Of a DNA stretch of 57,898 nt, positions 7,101 to 15,870 are shown one piece after another (the stretch's first letter is position 1; the number at the start of each line of letters is the position of its first letter). The translations under genes were made by a program, and so were the position numbers. The DNA lies in assembly GCA_009775365.1 (NCBI GenBank), contig VSPM01000008.1, positions 1 to 57,898 of the forward strand, in the 5' to 3' direction. This stretch comes from Muribaculaceae bacterium (lineage in GTDB: Bacteria; Bacteroidota; Bacteroidia; Bacteroidales; Muribaculaceae). Under the pieces are notes generated by a model. The model saw nothing but the letters and a program-made list of their open reading frames with translations, searched no databases and had not been told where the DNA came from.

Positions 7101-9599
7101 TCATTCCCGATAATACACCCTCTTCACTCTTGGGGAAACCGAGGTGAGAATCTCGTAAGGGATTGTGTCGAGCGTGTCAGCAAGCCTTTGCACGGGCGCC
7201 TGCTGGCCGAAAATCTCCACAGCGTCGCCCACTTCGCAATCTATGCCTGTCACATCGATCATGCAGGCGTCCATGCAGATATTGCCTACAGTCGGTGCGT
7301 CTTTGCCGTTAACCTTCACAGCCACATTCCCTCTTCCGAAATGACGGTTCATTCCGTCGGCATATCCGATGGGGATTGTGGCTATACGCGATTTCCTTGT
7401 CAATACTCCCTTGCGGCTATAGCCTATGGTTTCTCCTGCATCCCACTCGCGAATAGCGATTATCACAGTGCGTAAAGTCGACACCACTGCAAGTGGCTTT
7501 TCGATTTCAGGAGGCAGCGTGTTGGCGCCATATAGTCCTATGCCAAGGCGCACCATGTCGTAATGATGCTCCGGAAATCGGATAATGCCGGCTGAATTGA
7601 GCACATGCCTCTTCACGTCATAAGGAATACGCGCCATCACAAACTCAGTCATCTCTTTGAAGCGAGACAGTTGCAAATCCGTGTAATCGTCCATGTCAAC
7701 ACAGTCAGCTGTGGCCAGATGCGAAAACATCGACGACAGCCTCACGGCGTCTTGACCGCATATCACGTCGGCGGCCTCCTCAAGTTCGAAAGGCAGTAGC
7801 CCCATCCGATGCATTCCCGTGTCAAGTTTAAGATGGATGGGATAATCTTTCATGCCATTTTTTCTGGCCTCTCTCACCACGTCTCTGAGCATCTCCAGGC
7901 TATAAATCTCCGGTTCGAGACGGTTTGCAAACATCGACCCATAGTTCACCACCTTAGGGTTCATGACCATTATTGGCATCCTTATCCCGTTCTTTCGCAG
8001 GTCTATTCCCTCGTCGAGCACAGCCACCGCCAGATAAGCCGCTCCGCAGTCTTGCAAGGTCTTGGCTATCTCATAGCTGCCGGCTCCATAGCCCGAAGCT
8101 TTCACCATGCACACAATCCCTTTGCCCGACGGCAGATGGCTCCTGAAATAATTATAGTTCCTCACTATTGCGTCAAGATTCACCTCGAGCACGGTTTCAT
8201 GCTTGCGAGCCTCAAGCATTTCGTTTATTTTTGCGAATTCAAATTCAGGCGCACCCTTTAGAAGTATTATTTCCTCTACAAAATCAGAGGGAGATAGATT
8301 GAGGAGCAATTCCTCAGTGCTGTTGAAAAAGCGGGCGGTAGGCGCGAAAAGCTCGCTGTGCGCTTTCATCACCGGGCCTACGCCAATAAACTTGTCCACT
8401 CCAGATTCCTCCACCACCTTGGCAATGGCCTCATATGTTTCGGCGCATCCGGAAGTCTCGTGAAGTATGTCGCTCATAATCAGCAATGACTTCTGCCCCG
8501 GCATTTTGCGGCGCATCATGAAGTCAATGGCCGGTCTCAGCGAAGAAAAGTCACTCGTGTAGGAATCATAGGCAATTGAACATCCGTTCACTCCCTCGCT
8601 CACATTGAGCCTGGTGCCGATTTTGTGGAGCACTCGGAAGCGCCTGTCTATAGTCTCCGTGTCAACACCTTCAAGAAGCATAAACGCCAAAGCTCCCGCA
8701 AGGTTTTCAAGGTCGGCGGCATTGCCGACAGGCGCATTCAGCACATGGCGTTCTCCATTAAAAATATATTCCACTTCCGTGGTCCCTTTGTCGGACAACC
8801 CGGTGGCGCTGACGAAGAGAGGAGCAGAATTGTCGGTAAGCGACCATCCCAATGATTCCCGCCCCTCGGTATAAGGCTTTAGTGCATTTCTAAGAGGAAT
8901 GCAATCTGCATTAAATATTATTCTTTTCACCGTGTGTGGGGCTGCGAGCAGGGCTTTCTCTTTTGCCTTCTCCTCAACGGAGGCAAACCCTTCAGCGTGG
9001 GCTTCACCTACATTAGTGAAAATAACAGTCGACGGGTTTATGCACCCGGCAAGCGCGTTCATTTCACCCCTATGCGAAATGCCGGCCTCGATAAGAGCCA
9101 GACGAGTGGTAGACTCAATCTGCCACATCGACAGAGGCACGCCAATCCGGGAGTTGTAGCTGCGTGGAGAGCGAGCTATTTCGCAGAGAGGTTCCATAAG
9201 TTGAAAAATCCACTCTTTCAACGTGGTTTTTCCACGGCTACCGGTGATTGCCACAATCTCCGCTTCAAGACGAGAAGCCATAGCCCCTACATCCTGAAGA
9301 GCCTTCACAGAATCTTGGGTGATAATCACCGACACATCGTCGAGCCCCTTCATGTCTTCGGGCAGTTTCTCAGCCACGAAATTTCTCACGCCCCTGTCAT
9401 AGAGGCTGCGCATAAATTTATGCCCGTCGTTTCCGCCGGGAGTGCGGATGGCAAAAAACAATGAAGTGCACGGGCGAGTGAGGCTCCTTGAATCTGTGAG
9501 CAGAGTGTCGATAATATGTCCGGGTTTCACGACCGTCCCGGGCATTGGCTTGACTCCGGCCTGAATGGCAGAAGCGATGTCTTCTATAGCGGATTTCAT
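7101..9599 (-). CDS. murF-alr: MurF-like Mur ligase fused to alanine racemase
   Basis: Fusion typical of Bacteroidetes. The N-terminal half (about residues 1-455) resembles UDP-MurNAc-tripeptide:D-Ala-D-Ala ligase. Its ATP loop ITGSRGKTTLKEW lies near residues 118-130, with central and C-terminal Mur ligase segments after it. The C-terminal half (about 460-832) is a PLP alanine racemase with MVKASGYGAG (PLP lysine) near residue 494, DTGMHRMGLLP, and GYSRKGVL / IPIGYADG near the end. It would supply D-Ala for peptidoglycan. Whether the ligase half is catalytic or a partner domain is not clear from sequence. The start at 9599 is chosen because a consensus promoter at 9626-9657 lies inside the longer upstream reading frame. 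Confidence 0.9.
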   Translation of the reverse strand: MKSAIEDIASAIQAGVKPMPGTVVKPGHIIDTLLTDSRSLTRPCTSLFFAIRTPGGNDGHKFMRSLYDRGVRNFVAEKLPEDMKGLDDVSVIITQDSVKALQDVGAMASRLEAEIVAITGSRGKTTLKEWIFQLMEPLCEIARSPRSYNSRIGVPLSMWQIESTTRLALIEAGISHRGEMNALAGCINPSTVIFTNVGEAHAEGFASVEEKAKEKALLAAPHTVKRIIFNADCIPLRNALKPYTEGRESLGWSLTDNSAPLFVSATGLSDKGTTEVEYIFNGERHVLNAPVGNAADLENLAGALAFMLLEGVDTETIDRRFRVLHKIGTRLNVSEGVNGCSIAYDSYTSDFSSLRPAIDFMMRRKMPGQKSLLIMSDILHETSGCAETYEAIAKVVEESGVDKFIGVGPVMKAHSELFAPTARFFNSTEELLLNLSPSDFVEEIILLKGAPEFEFAKINEMLEARKHETVLEVNLDAIVRNYNYFRSHLPSGKGIVCMVKASGYGAGSYEIAKTLQDCGAAYLAVAVLDEGIDLRKNGIRMPIMVMNPKVVNYGSMFANRLEPEIYSLEMLRDVVREARKNGMKDYPIHLKLDTGMHRMGLLPFELEEAADVICGQDAVRLSSMFSHLATADCVDMDDYTDLQLSRFKEMTEFVMARIPYDVKRHVLNSAGIIRFPEHHYDMVRLGIGLYGANTLPPEIEKPLAVVSTLRTVIIAIREWDAGETIGYSRKGVLTRKSRIATIPIGYADGMNRHFGRGNVAVKVNGKDAPTVGNICMDACMIDVTGIDCEVGDAVEIFGQQAPVQRLADTLDTIPYEILTSVSPRVKRVYYRE

Positions 9600-9625
9600 T
9601 TCAACAATAATTGAAAAAACAGGTT

Positions 9626-9657
9626 CAAAATTACCACATAAACTTGAAAAAAGCAAA
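9626..9657 (-). promoter_or_regulatory. Promoter of murF-alr
   Basis: Minus-strand TTTG (9657-9654), 20-nt spacer, TAATTTTG (9633-9626). Both boxes match the consensus. The inferred start near 9622 gives a leader of about 23 nt and rules out the 27 in-frame codons upstream of 9599. Confidence 0.72.
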
Positions 9658-9723
9658 ACAATATAAGCTCTAATCCTCAATACAAAACGTTAATGCATAA
9701 TTCACAGCTCATAATGCCTCATT

Positions 9724-9758
9724 TTTATTAAGGAACTAAAGTTTATTAAGGAACTAAA
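9724..9758. repeat. Two tandem copies of a 17-bp sequence upstream of murF-alr
   Basis: The sequence tttattaaggaactaaa occurs at 9724-9740 and again at 9742-9758, one base apart. It lies about 70-100 bp upstream of the murF-alr promoter, between that promoter and the terminator of the candidate RNA. It could be a pair of regulator-binding sites or a simple duplication. Confidence 0.6.
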
Positions 9759-9776
9759 TCAAAGATTGCTTTCAAC

Positions 9777-9806
9777 AAAAAAGAGGCGCATATCACTACG
9801 CACCTC
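9777..9806 (-). terminator. Rho-independent terminator of the candidate RNA between surE and murF-alr
   Basis: A 10-bp stem (9783-9792 with 9797-9806, 4-nt loop, two G-U pairs) is followed on the minus strand by six T. It would stop minus-strand transcription before the murF-alr promoter. Confidence 0.75.
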
Positions 9807-10061
9807 CTTTCTCCAATGCTTCCCGAATCACATCGGAACGCATTGTTGGTCCTAATCCTAATTTTAACTATTAATCCATAACTTTACTAATGCAACAATA
9901 AAATTGTCAATGAAACGATTAATTGGTCTTATGAGAAGAATTTTCTATCCTATTACTTGCTTTCTATTGTCTGGGAGGCCCGGACGCACAGCTCCGGGCA
10001 GGCTCGTATGCAGTCGCACTCATGCCAATTGCAGCGTGAGGTTGGGCCACAACGAACTATA
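9777..10061 (-). ncRNA. Candidate structured non-coding RNA between surE and murF-alr
   Basis: A 600-bp gap contains no credible gene. On the minus strand a TAACTTTG box lies at 10072-10065, with a TTTG 24 nt further upstream, a wider spacer than usual. The run below it holds a GCCCGGA/TCCGGGC hairpin near 9977-9998, a second hairpin near 9813-9845, and ends in the strong terminator at 9777-9806. The last 120 nt resemble a diverged copy of the small-RNA family seen at 23.4 and 25.3 kb (shared TTGCAT...ATTAGGATTAGG-like stretch). The RNA could therefore be about 285 nt, or about 120 nt if transcription starts near 9893. No known RNA family was recognised. Confidence 0.42.
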
Positions 10062-10200
10062 ATGCAAAGTTAGCAATAAAAATCCGCCTTGCATAACAAA
10101 ATTTTGATTAAAATTAAGTTAAAAGTTGAATTATTATTGACAGCGTGTTAATTTATGTGAAAATGCCACATATTGTGAATAAAACAGGCATAATGTACTA

Positions 10201-10962
10201 CTATCCTTCTGTCAGAAAGGTAATGTCGCAAGAGTCAGTCCTGTCGAGAGCGGTAGCCACAACCGACACAATGCCATGCGACAGGCACCACTCGTCGGTG
10301 TCTTCATTATCCGGCTCTTCATTCTTGAATTTACCGGTGAGCCAATAAAATTTTCTGCCGTTGGGGTCGGTGTATTCCTGATATTCGTCAGTCCATCTTC
10401 CTTTGCATGCTTTTGTTATTCTCATCTCCGTAGGGGCAGGATTCGATGCCGGGATATTCACATTCAGACACACACCCTCAGGGAGCCCGTTCTTCAGCAC
10501 GGAGCCAACAATCTTGTCAACAAAAGGGAGACATCCTGAAAAGTCCGCTTTAGGGTTGTGGGTGGTGAGTGAGAACCCTATTGAAGGCACTCCGCAGGCG
10601 CATCCCTCGAAAGCGGCACCCATTGTTCCTGAATACACCACATTTATGGCGGCGTTAGAGCCGTGGTTAATGCCCGACACAACAAGGTCAGGCCGGCGGC
10701 CGAGGATAGTGTGCATAGAGATTTTGATGCAGTCCACAGGCGTGCCGTTCACCTTATACATTTCCGCCCCGTGCCAGTCGTCAAGACGCTCTATGCGAAG
10801 AGGGGTGTTGACAGAGATTGCCATCGACTGCCCAGAGCGAGGTCCGTCGGGACACACGCATACCACATCGCCAAACTTCAGCAGGCAATCCACAAGTTCA
10901 TGCACACCGATGGCTTCTATGCCATCATCATTACTCACAAGGATAAGGGGTCTTTTTTCCAT
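10201..10962 (-). CDS. surE: 5'/3'-nucleotidase SurE
   Basis: Metal-dependent phosphatase acting on nucleoside monophosphates. The N-terminus has the SurE signature ILVSNDDGIEAIG with the metal-binding aspartate pair. Later blocks are CPDGPRSGQSMAIS, VNGTPVDCIK and the VSGINHGSNAA / YSGTMGAAFEG pair that closes the active site. At 253 aa it is full length. A consensus promoter begins 24 nt upstream, so it appears to be a single-gene unit with a short leader. Confidence 0.93.
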   Translation of the reverse strand: MEKRPLILVSNDDGIEAIGVHELVDCLLKFGDVVCVCPDGPRSGQSMAISVNTPLRIERLDDWHGAEMYKVNGTPVDCIKISMHTILGRRPDLVVSGINHGSNAAINVVYSGTMGAAFEGCACGVPSIGFSLTTHNPKADFSGCLPFVDKIVGSVLKNGLPEGVCLNVNIPASNPAPTEMRITKACKGRWTDEYQEYTDPNGRKFYWLTGKFKNEEPDNEDTDEWCLSHGIVSVVATALDRTDSCDITFLTEG

Positions 10963-10985
10963 AACGCCAAAATATTACTGACATG

Positions 10986-11017
10986 CAAAATTAGGAAAAA
11001 AAGCCAAAGCCGCCAAA
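10986..11017 (-). promoter_or_regulatory. Promoter of surE
   Basis: Minus-strand TTTG (11017-11014), 20-nt spacer, TAATTTTG (10993-10986). The arrangement is identical to the murF-alr promoter. Predicted leader about 20 nt. Confidence 0.72.
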
Positions 11018-11122
11018 TCCGGCGCTAATCCCGGCAGCAGTGTATAATCAACATATTATGCCTTTGCATGAGGCGTAATTGTCAGTGTTATTGAAAGAAA
11101 AATTAATCATGAGAGGGTGTCG

Positions 11123-12115
11123 TTATCTCTTTTTTCGCAATAGAAATCTGTCGATAATTATGAGCCGGCTGTGGCCAGGGAGTAGGCTGAGGGTGTCTTC
11201 TTCCGGATGATTCTTATATGTCTTGCGCATTTTCCGGAAGTCATTGTGGGCCTTGATAACGGCGTTGGCATTGGCAAAGTCGCACTTCAGAAGAAACATG
11301 AAGAATGCCAGCGTGTCGGCCAGGCGCCGCACGAACAGCACCCTCTTACCTTTCTTTTCAGGCAGATTCTTGTGAAGAAGCAGAAGGTTGTTGCGGAAAT
11401 TGAGATAAGTTTTCCGTGGATTCCCCTGGTTGAGGGATGCGCCTCCTACATGATACACTTCCGAATCGCTAAGAGCGCAGACCCTGAACCCTGCGGCGTG
11501 CATCCTGCAGCACAGGTCAATCTCCTCCATGTGGGCGAAAAAGAGAGGGTCGAGGCCGCCGAGTTGCAAGTAGAGATCGGTGCGCACCATTAGAGCCGCG
11601 CCCGAGGCCCAGCATATGTCGGTTGCCGGGCCGTCATATTGGCCATGGTCTTCTTCCACACACTCGAACAGCCTTCCGCGGCAATAGGGGTAGCCGAGGC
11701 GGTCGAGATAGCCGCCGGCGGCTCCTGCATACTCAAAGCATTGCTTGTTGCGGAATGATTTGATTTTAGGCTGAATAGCACCCACGTCGGGATTCTTTTT
11801 CATGAACCGCAACAGCGGCTGCCACCATCCCTCGGTCACTTCTACATCGCTGTTGAGAAGAATGGTGAAAGGATAGCCTGTGGCTTTGATGGCACGGTTA
11901 TAACCTTCCGCGAATCCATAGTTTCTGTCGAGCGCAATCACCTTCACTTCCGGATGATTTTTGCGTAGCCATGTCAGGGAATCGTCGGTTGATCCATTGT
12001 CGGCAACGATGAGGTCAGCCTCGTCGCTGACGGTGAATCGCGAGGCGGCGGGTATGAACTGCTTGAGCAGTTCATACCCGTTCCAGTTCAGTATGATTAC
12101 AGCAAGCGTTTTCAT
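11123..12115 (-). CDS. Family 2 glycosyltransferase
   Basis: Predicted GT-A fold glycosyltransferase, 330 aa. Visible motifs are AVIILNWNGYELL at the start, VADNGSTDDS near residue 38, and NYGFAEGYNRAI. The metal/donor motif LLNSDVEV follows near residue 90, then HMEEIDLCCRM. A basic, hydrophobic C-terminal tail (KRVLFVRRLADTLAFFMFLL) may contact the membrane. It lies 9 nt after mtaB on the same strand, so the pair is co-transcribed. The link between a tRNA-modifying enzyme and a glycosyltransferase is probably genomic convenience. Substrate unknown. Confidence 0.85.
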   Translation of the reverse strand: MKTLAVIILNWNGYELLKQFIPAASRFTVSDEADLIVADNGSTDDSLTWLRKNHPEVKVIALDRNYGFAEGYNRAIKATGYPFTILLNSDVEVTEGWWQPLLRFMKKNPDVGAIQPKIKSFRNKQCFEYAGAAGGYLDRLGYPYCRGRLFECVEEDHGQYDGPATDICWASGAALMVRTDLYLQLGGLDPLFFAHMEEIDLCCRMHAAGFRVCALSDSEVYHVGGASLNQGNPRKTYLNFRNNLLLLHKNLPEKKGKRVLFVRRLADTLAFFMFLLKCDFANANAVIKAHNDFRKMRKTYKNHPEEDTLSLLPGHSRLIIIDRFLLRKKR

Positions 12116-12124
12116 CTGATAGTT

Positions 12125-13444
12125 TTAAAGAGAGGTGTCGGCTGTTATGATTTCAGGCAGCGAGGGATGTATTGATTTCAGCAAAGCCGGGGTGACGGTG
12201 TTGATGAGCGAGGGGTCGAGAGGAGCCTCAACGCGCAGATAGTTGTCTGTGAGCCCGTGCATGAATCCTTCGCCGGAGGGTGTTTCCCATAGCACCGGGC
12301 GCGTCCGGCCTAAGTTCTCTCTCATGAAACGCTCCATTTTGTTGTCGGAAAGGTGGGTGAGCATGGCCACGCGGCGATGCTTCTCCTCCCGGCTTATGGC
12401 GTCGGCGAGAAGAAGGGCTTTTGTGCCGGGGCGTTCCGAATAGGGGAACACATGGTAGCGTGTCACGTCAAGGCTTTCGGCAAAAGCAAAACTCTTTTCC
12501 CATTCCTTCTCGGTTTCGCCACGGGCGCCGGCAATGATGTCTACACCTATAAATGCGTCGGGCATCAGGTCTCTTATGGCGTCGATTCTTGAAGAGAAAA
12601 GGGATGTGTCATATCGGCGGTTCATGAGTTTGAGAACCGTGTCGGAACCCGACTGGAGAGGTATATGGAAATGCGGCATGAAAGCCCGGGCCTCCTCGGC
12701 CGTCCATCTGATTATCTCTTCAGTGAGGAGGTTTGGCTCGATAGAAGAGATTCTGAACCTCTCCACTCCCTCCACCTCGTCGAGGCGGCGCAGAAGGTCG
12801 AAAAGACTTTGGCCGTTGTCTTTGCCATATTCTCCGATGTTGACTCCGGTTATCACAATCTCCTTGCCCCCTTCGGCTGCTACGCGACGCGCCATGTCCA
12901 CAAGCTCCGGCGTTGTGCCCGACCGGGAGCGCCCTCGGGCAAAAGGTATGGTGCAATATGTGCAGAAATAGTCGCACCCGTCTTGCACTTTTAAAAAATA
13001 TCGCGTTCTGTCTCCTCTCTCGCAAGAGGGCCTGAAGCTGGTTATCGACAAGGATGGGGTGACTTCCACACGTTTCTTCCTGTCGGCCATCCACGCGTCG
13101 ATATAATCCGCCATGCGCAGTTTCTCGTCGGAGCCGAGCACAATATCCACGCCCGGTAGCTGCGCCACCTCCTGTGGTTTCAGCTGGGCGTAGCATCCGG
13201 TCACGATTATCGATGCCTCGGGATAGCGCGACGCGAGGCTGCGGATCAGGCGCCGCCCCTTTTTGTCGGCCATCTCCGTCACCGAGCAAGTGTTGACGAT
13301 GCAGATGTCTGGGGTCTCGCCCACAGCCGCGCGTATCACTCCCTTTTCAGAAAGCATTTTCCCTATTGTTGAGGTCTCGGCAAAGTTGAGTTTGCATCCG
13401 AGAGTGAAATATGCGGCCTTTAGAACCGGGGTGTATGGAGTCAT
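12125..13444 (-). CDS. mtaB: tRNA t6A37 methylthiotransferase MtaB
   Basis: Radical-SAM enzyme that converts t6A to ms2t6A at position 37 of tRNAs reading ANN codons. The N-terminal methylthiotransferase domain has the three cluster cysteines C17 (TLGCKLN), C53 (NTCSVT) and C84 (TGCYAQ). The radical-SAM motif DGCDYFCTYC gives C157, C161 and C164. A C-terminal TRAM-like segment follows. The N-terminal TLGCKLNFAET favours MtaB over MiaB or RimO. At 439 aa it is full length. A TAATTTTG box at 13543-13536 on the minus strand may be its -7 element, without a clear -33 box. Confidence 0.92.
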   Translation of the reverse strand: MTPYTPVLKAAYFTLGCKLNFAETSTIGKMLSEKGVIRAAVGETPDICIVNTCSVTEMADKKGRRLIRSLASRYPEASIIVTGCYAQLKPQEVAQLPGVDIVLGSDEKLRMADYIDAWMADRKKRVEVTPSLSITSFRPSCERGDRTRYFLKVQDGCDYFCTYCTIPFARGRSRSGTTPELVDMARRVAAEGGKEIVITGVNIGEYGKDNGQSLFDLLRRLDEVEGVERFRISSIEPNLLTEEIIRWTAEEARAFMPHFHIPLQSGSDTVLKLMNRRYDTSLFSSRIDAIRDLMPDAFIGVDIIAGARGETEKEWEKSFAFAESLDVTRYHVFPYSERPGTKALLLADAISREEKHRRVAMLTHLSDNKMERFMRENLGRTRPVLWETPSGEGFMHGLTDNYLRVEAPLDPSLINTVTPALLKSIHPSLPEIITADTSL

Positions 13445-13614
13445 TTTTTTTATCTGATTGTTGGTTGCTGCGCGAAGCTGCGTTGTTGCGCTCCGAGAAG
13501 CGGAAACAGGGGTCGGAGAGAGAGTATTTCGGCTACAAAATTAATAAAAACGGTCGAATCTTCGGAAAAAGCGCGTTAAAAAGGGATAAAAATGAAAAAA
13601 TCAGTGTCCAGGCA

Positions 13615-13646
13615 TTGACAAATGAGGTGAGAAAGTATTAACTTTG
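13615..13646 (+). promoter_or_regulatory. Promoter of the ftsX cluster
   Basis: TTG at 13615-13617, 21-nt spacer, TAACTTTG at 13639-13646. It would start transcription about 25 nt before the ftsX start codon and likely serves the ftsX-to-queA run. Confidence 0.65.
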
Positions 13647-13676
13647 CAGGAAATGTAGAATTTCCTCGAGCAGGAT

Positions 13677-14555
13677 ATGAAAAATAACAAAGAGGTAAGG
13701 ATTTCTTATTGGGCGGCACACCTCACCACAGTCGTGAGCGTGACACTGGTGTTGCTGATAATAGGAATCATCGCGCTGATCACAGTGAGCGCAGCCAGTG
13801 AGACACGCAGGCTCCGGGAGCGTCTGGAGGTGAGCGTGGTCATGGCCGACACAGTTAGCAACGCCCGCGCCGAGGCGTTGGCAAAGGAGATTGAGAAGTC
13901 GCCCTACGCTCTGTCGGTGGGAGTGGTGAGCAAAGAGGCCGCTCTGAAAATATGGAAAGCAGACACCGGGGAAGACCTTGAGGCTCTCTTCGGAGTCAAT
14001 CCGTTGTCGCCGGAGGTGGCGTTCACAGTCAAGTCGGGCTATTCGTCGGAAGACTCCCTGCGCGTCATAGAGAAGCGAATCTCCGGGTTCGAAGGGGTGG
14101 CCGGGGTGGCTTTGCCCGATTCGGCAATGGTGGAGAGCATGAACCGCAACATAGAGAGATTCTCGATTGTGCTCGGTGTCATAGCTCTTGTCATGGTCAT
14201 AATCTCTTTTGTGCTTATCAACAACACCGTGCATCTTGCCATCTATGCGCGGCGATTCACCATACACACAATGCAGCTTGTAGGGGCCACGAGCGGGTTC
14301 ATCAGGAGTCCGTTTGTGAAAAGCAATATGCTTTCCGGTCTTTTGGCCGGGCTTGTGGCATCAGCCATAATGGCTGTGGCCCTTGTGGCCGCCCCCGGCG
14401 CAGGTTTTGACAATGTGGCCGACTATATAAGCTGGCCCGTCTACGGCGTGGTTGCCGCCGGAATGATTGCTGTCGGTGTGCTCCTGTGCGGCATGGCGGC
14501 ATGGATGGCCACCTCGCGCTATCTCGATAAGGATTATGGCGAGTTGTTCAGATAA
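13677..14555 (+). CDS. ftsX: Cell division permease-like protein FtsX
   Basis: Inner-membrane partner of the FtsE ATPase, which links divisome activity to peptidoglycan hydrolases. The 292-aa protein has one membrane segment near the N-terminus (about residues 20-40) and a periplasmic domain to about 160. Three more membrane segments follow (FSIVLGVIALVMVIISFVLI, the AGLVASAIMAVALVAA region, and a GVVAAGMIAVGVLLCG helix). This four-helix layout is the FtsX pattern. ftsE is not next to it, as is common in Bacteroidetes. The downstream gene is the DUF3098 protein, 79 nt away. Confidence 0.88.
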   Translation: MKNNKEVRISYWAAHLTTVVSVTLVLLIIGIIALITVSAASETRRLRERLEVSVVMADTVSNARAEALAKEIEKSPYALSVGVVSKEAALKIWKADTGEDLEALFGVNPLSPEVAFTVKSGYSSEDSLRVIEKRISGFEGVAGVALPDSAMVESMNRNIERFSIVLGVIALVMVIISFVLINNTVHLAIYARRFTIHTMQLVGATSGFIRSPFVKSNMLSGLLAGLVASAIMAVALVAAPGAGFDNVADYISWPVYGVVAAGMIAVGVLLCGMAAWMATSRYLDKDYGELFR

Positions 14556-14634
14556 GCCGGATTGTCTGATTCAGGATGCTTAAACTGAGAATACGGTAGA
14601 AAGGGATTGTTTAAATCGATAATAATTTTTGAAA

Positions 14635-14943
14635 ATGGCTTTGAATATAGATATTGAGAAGCGCGACCCGCAGGGGCTCGACAGAATGGAGAAGCGGGAG
14701 CGCCCCTTCTCGCGCGTGAATTACTACATGATGGGGGGATGCCTTGCCCTGATTGTGCTGGGCTTTGTGCTAATGAGCGGTGGCGGCAGCACAGTTGAAA
14801 ACGGTTTTAACCCCGAAATATTCAGCACACGCCGCATTGTAGTGGGGCCGATGCTGTCGTTTCTCGGCTTTTTGCTTATGGCGTTCTCTATTGTGTGGAT
14901 GCCTAAAAAGAAGGTGAAATCTGATTCCGAAGAAACAGAATGA
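14635..14943 (+). CDS. DUF3098 family small membrane protein
   Basis: 102-aa protein with two predicted membrane helices (YYMMGGCLALIVLGFVLMSG and the PMLSFLGFLLMAFSIVWM segment) joined by a short polar loop. The loop carries FNPEIFSTRRIVVGP. Length and layout match DUF3098, which in Bacteroidetes sits between ftsX and uppP. Function unknown; position suggests an envelope or division role. The ATG at 14635 is used, because the in-frame codon at 14629 is TTG. Confidence 0.8.
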   Translation: MALNIDIEKRDPQGLDRMEKRERPFSRVNYYMMGGCLALIVLGFVLMSGGGSTVENGFNPEIFSTRRIVVGPMLSFLGFLLMAFSIVWMPKKKVKSDSEETE

Positions 14944-14985
14944 TAGAATAAAATTAGATTAACCCAAAACACAAAACTATATTAT

Positions 14986-15816
14986 ATGGAATGGTTAGAC
15001 GCCCTGATTCTGGGCATTGTGCAAGGGCTGTCGGAGTATCTTCCCATCAGCTCCAGCGGGCATCTTGAGATTTTTCGTGAAATTCTGGGCATAAACCTCC
15101 CTTCTGATAAGATTCTGCAGTTCGACCTTATAGTCCATGCAGCAACGGTGTGTTCCACAATCGTGGTGCTTTGGCCGATGTTCTCGAAACTGTGTGTAAG
15201 TTTCTTCGGCTTCAAGCGTGACTACAACTATTACTATGTGTGGAAAATACTCCTTTCGTGCATACCTATCGCCATTGTGGGAGTCTTCTTCAAAGACATA
15301 GTGGAGAGTTTCTTCGGAAGCGGGCTGACGGTTGTGGGCATATGCCTAATGATTACGGCATGTCTTCTTTCGTTTGCATATTTTTCAGGCCGCGACGGCA
15401 AGGGGGGTATTGTGAGCGCCGACAAAGGTCGCGACATCACCTGGGCAGACGCATTTATAATAGGATGTTCCCAGGCGTTGGCCGTGCTTCCGGGCCTTAG
15501 CCGCTCAGGCACCACCATAGCCACCGGCATATTGCTTGGCGACAAGCGCGACCGCGTGGCCTCGTTCTCATTCCTCATGGTCATCATCCCCATTCTCGGC
15601 GAGGCTCTGCTCGACGTGAAGGAGATAGTGTCGAACCCTGCCGACCAGGGAGAGAATACCGTTGGTGTTCTTGTGCTGGTTATAGGGTTTGTGTCGTCGT
15701 TTGTGGTTGGATGCTGCGCCTGCAAATGGATGATAAGCATAGTGAAGAAAGGGAAACTCATATGGTTTGCCGCATATTGCCTTGTGATGGGCGTAATCTG
15801 CCTGTTATTCAATTGA
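14986..15816 (+). CDS. uppP: Undecaprenyl-diphosphatase UppP (BacA)
   Basis: Integral membrane phosphatase that dephosphorylates undecaprenyl diphosphate so the lipid carrier can be reused for peptidoglycan and polysaccharide. It shows both family motifs: QGLSEYLPISSSGHLEI (residues about 13-29) and PGLSRSGTTIATG in the second half. The many hydrophobic helices fit the family, and 276 aa is typical. It lies 42 nt after the DUF3098 gene. Confidence 0.93.
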   Translation: MEWLDALILGIVQGLSEYLPISSSGHLEIFREILGINLPSDKILQFDLIVHAATVCSTIVVLWPMFSKLCVSFFGFKRDYNYYYVWKILLSCIPIAIVGVFFKDIVESFFGSGLTVVGICLMITACLLSFAYFSGRDGKGGIVSADKGRDITWADAFIIGCSQALAVLPGLSRSGTTIATGILLGDKRDRVASFSFLMVIIPILGEALLDVKEIVSNPADQGENTVGVLVLVIGFVSSFVVGCCACKWMISIVKKGKLIWFAAYCLVMGVICLLFN

Positions 15817-15870
15817 CATTTTTTAATCGGCTTCCAAGCCATCTGAATTGAACTGTTTCACATTGAGAAA

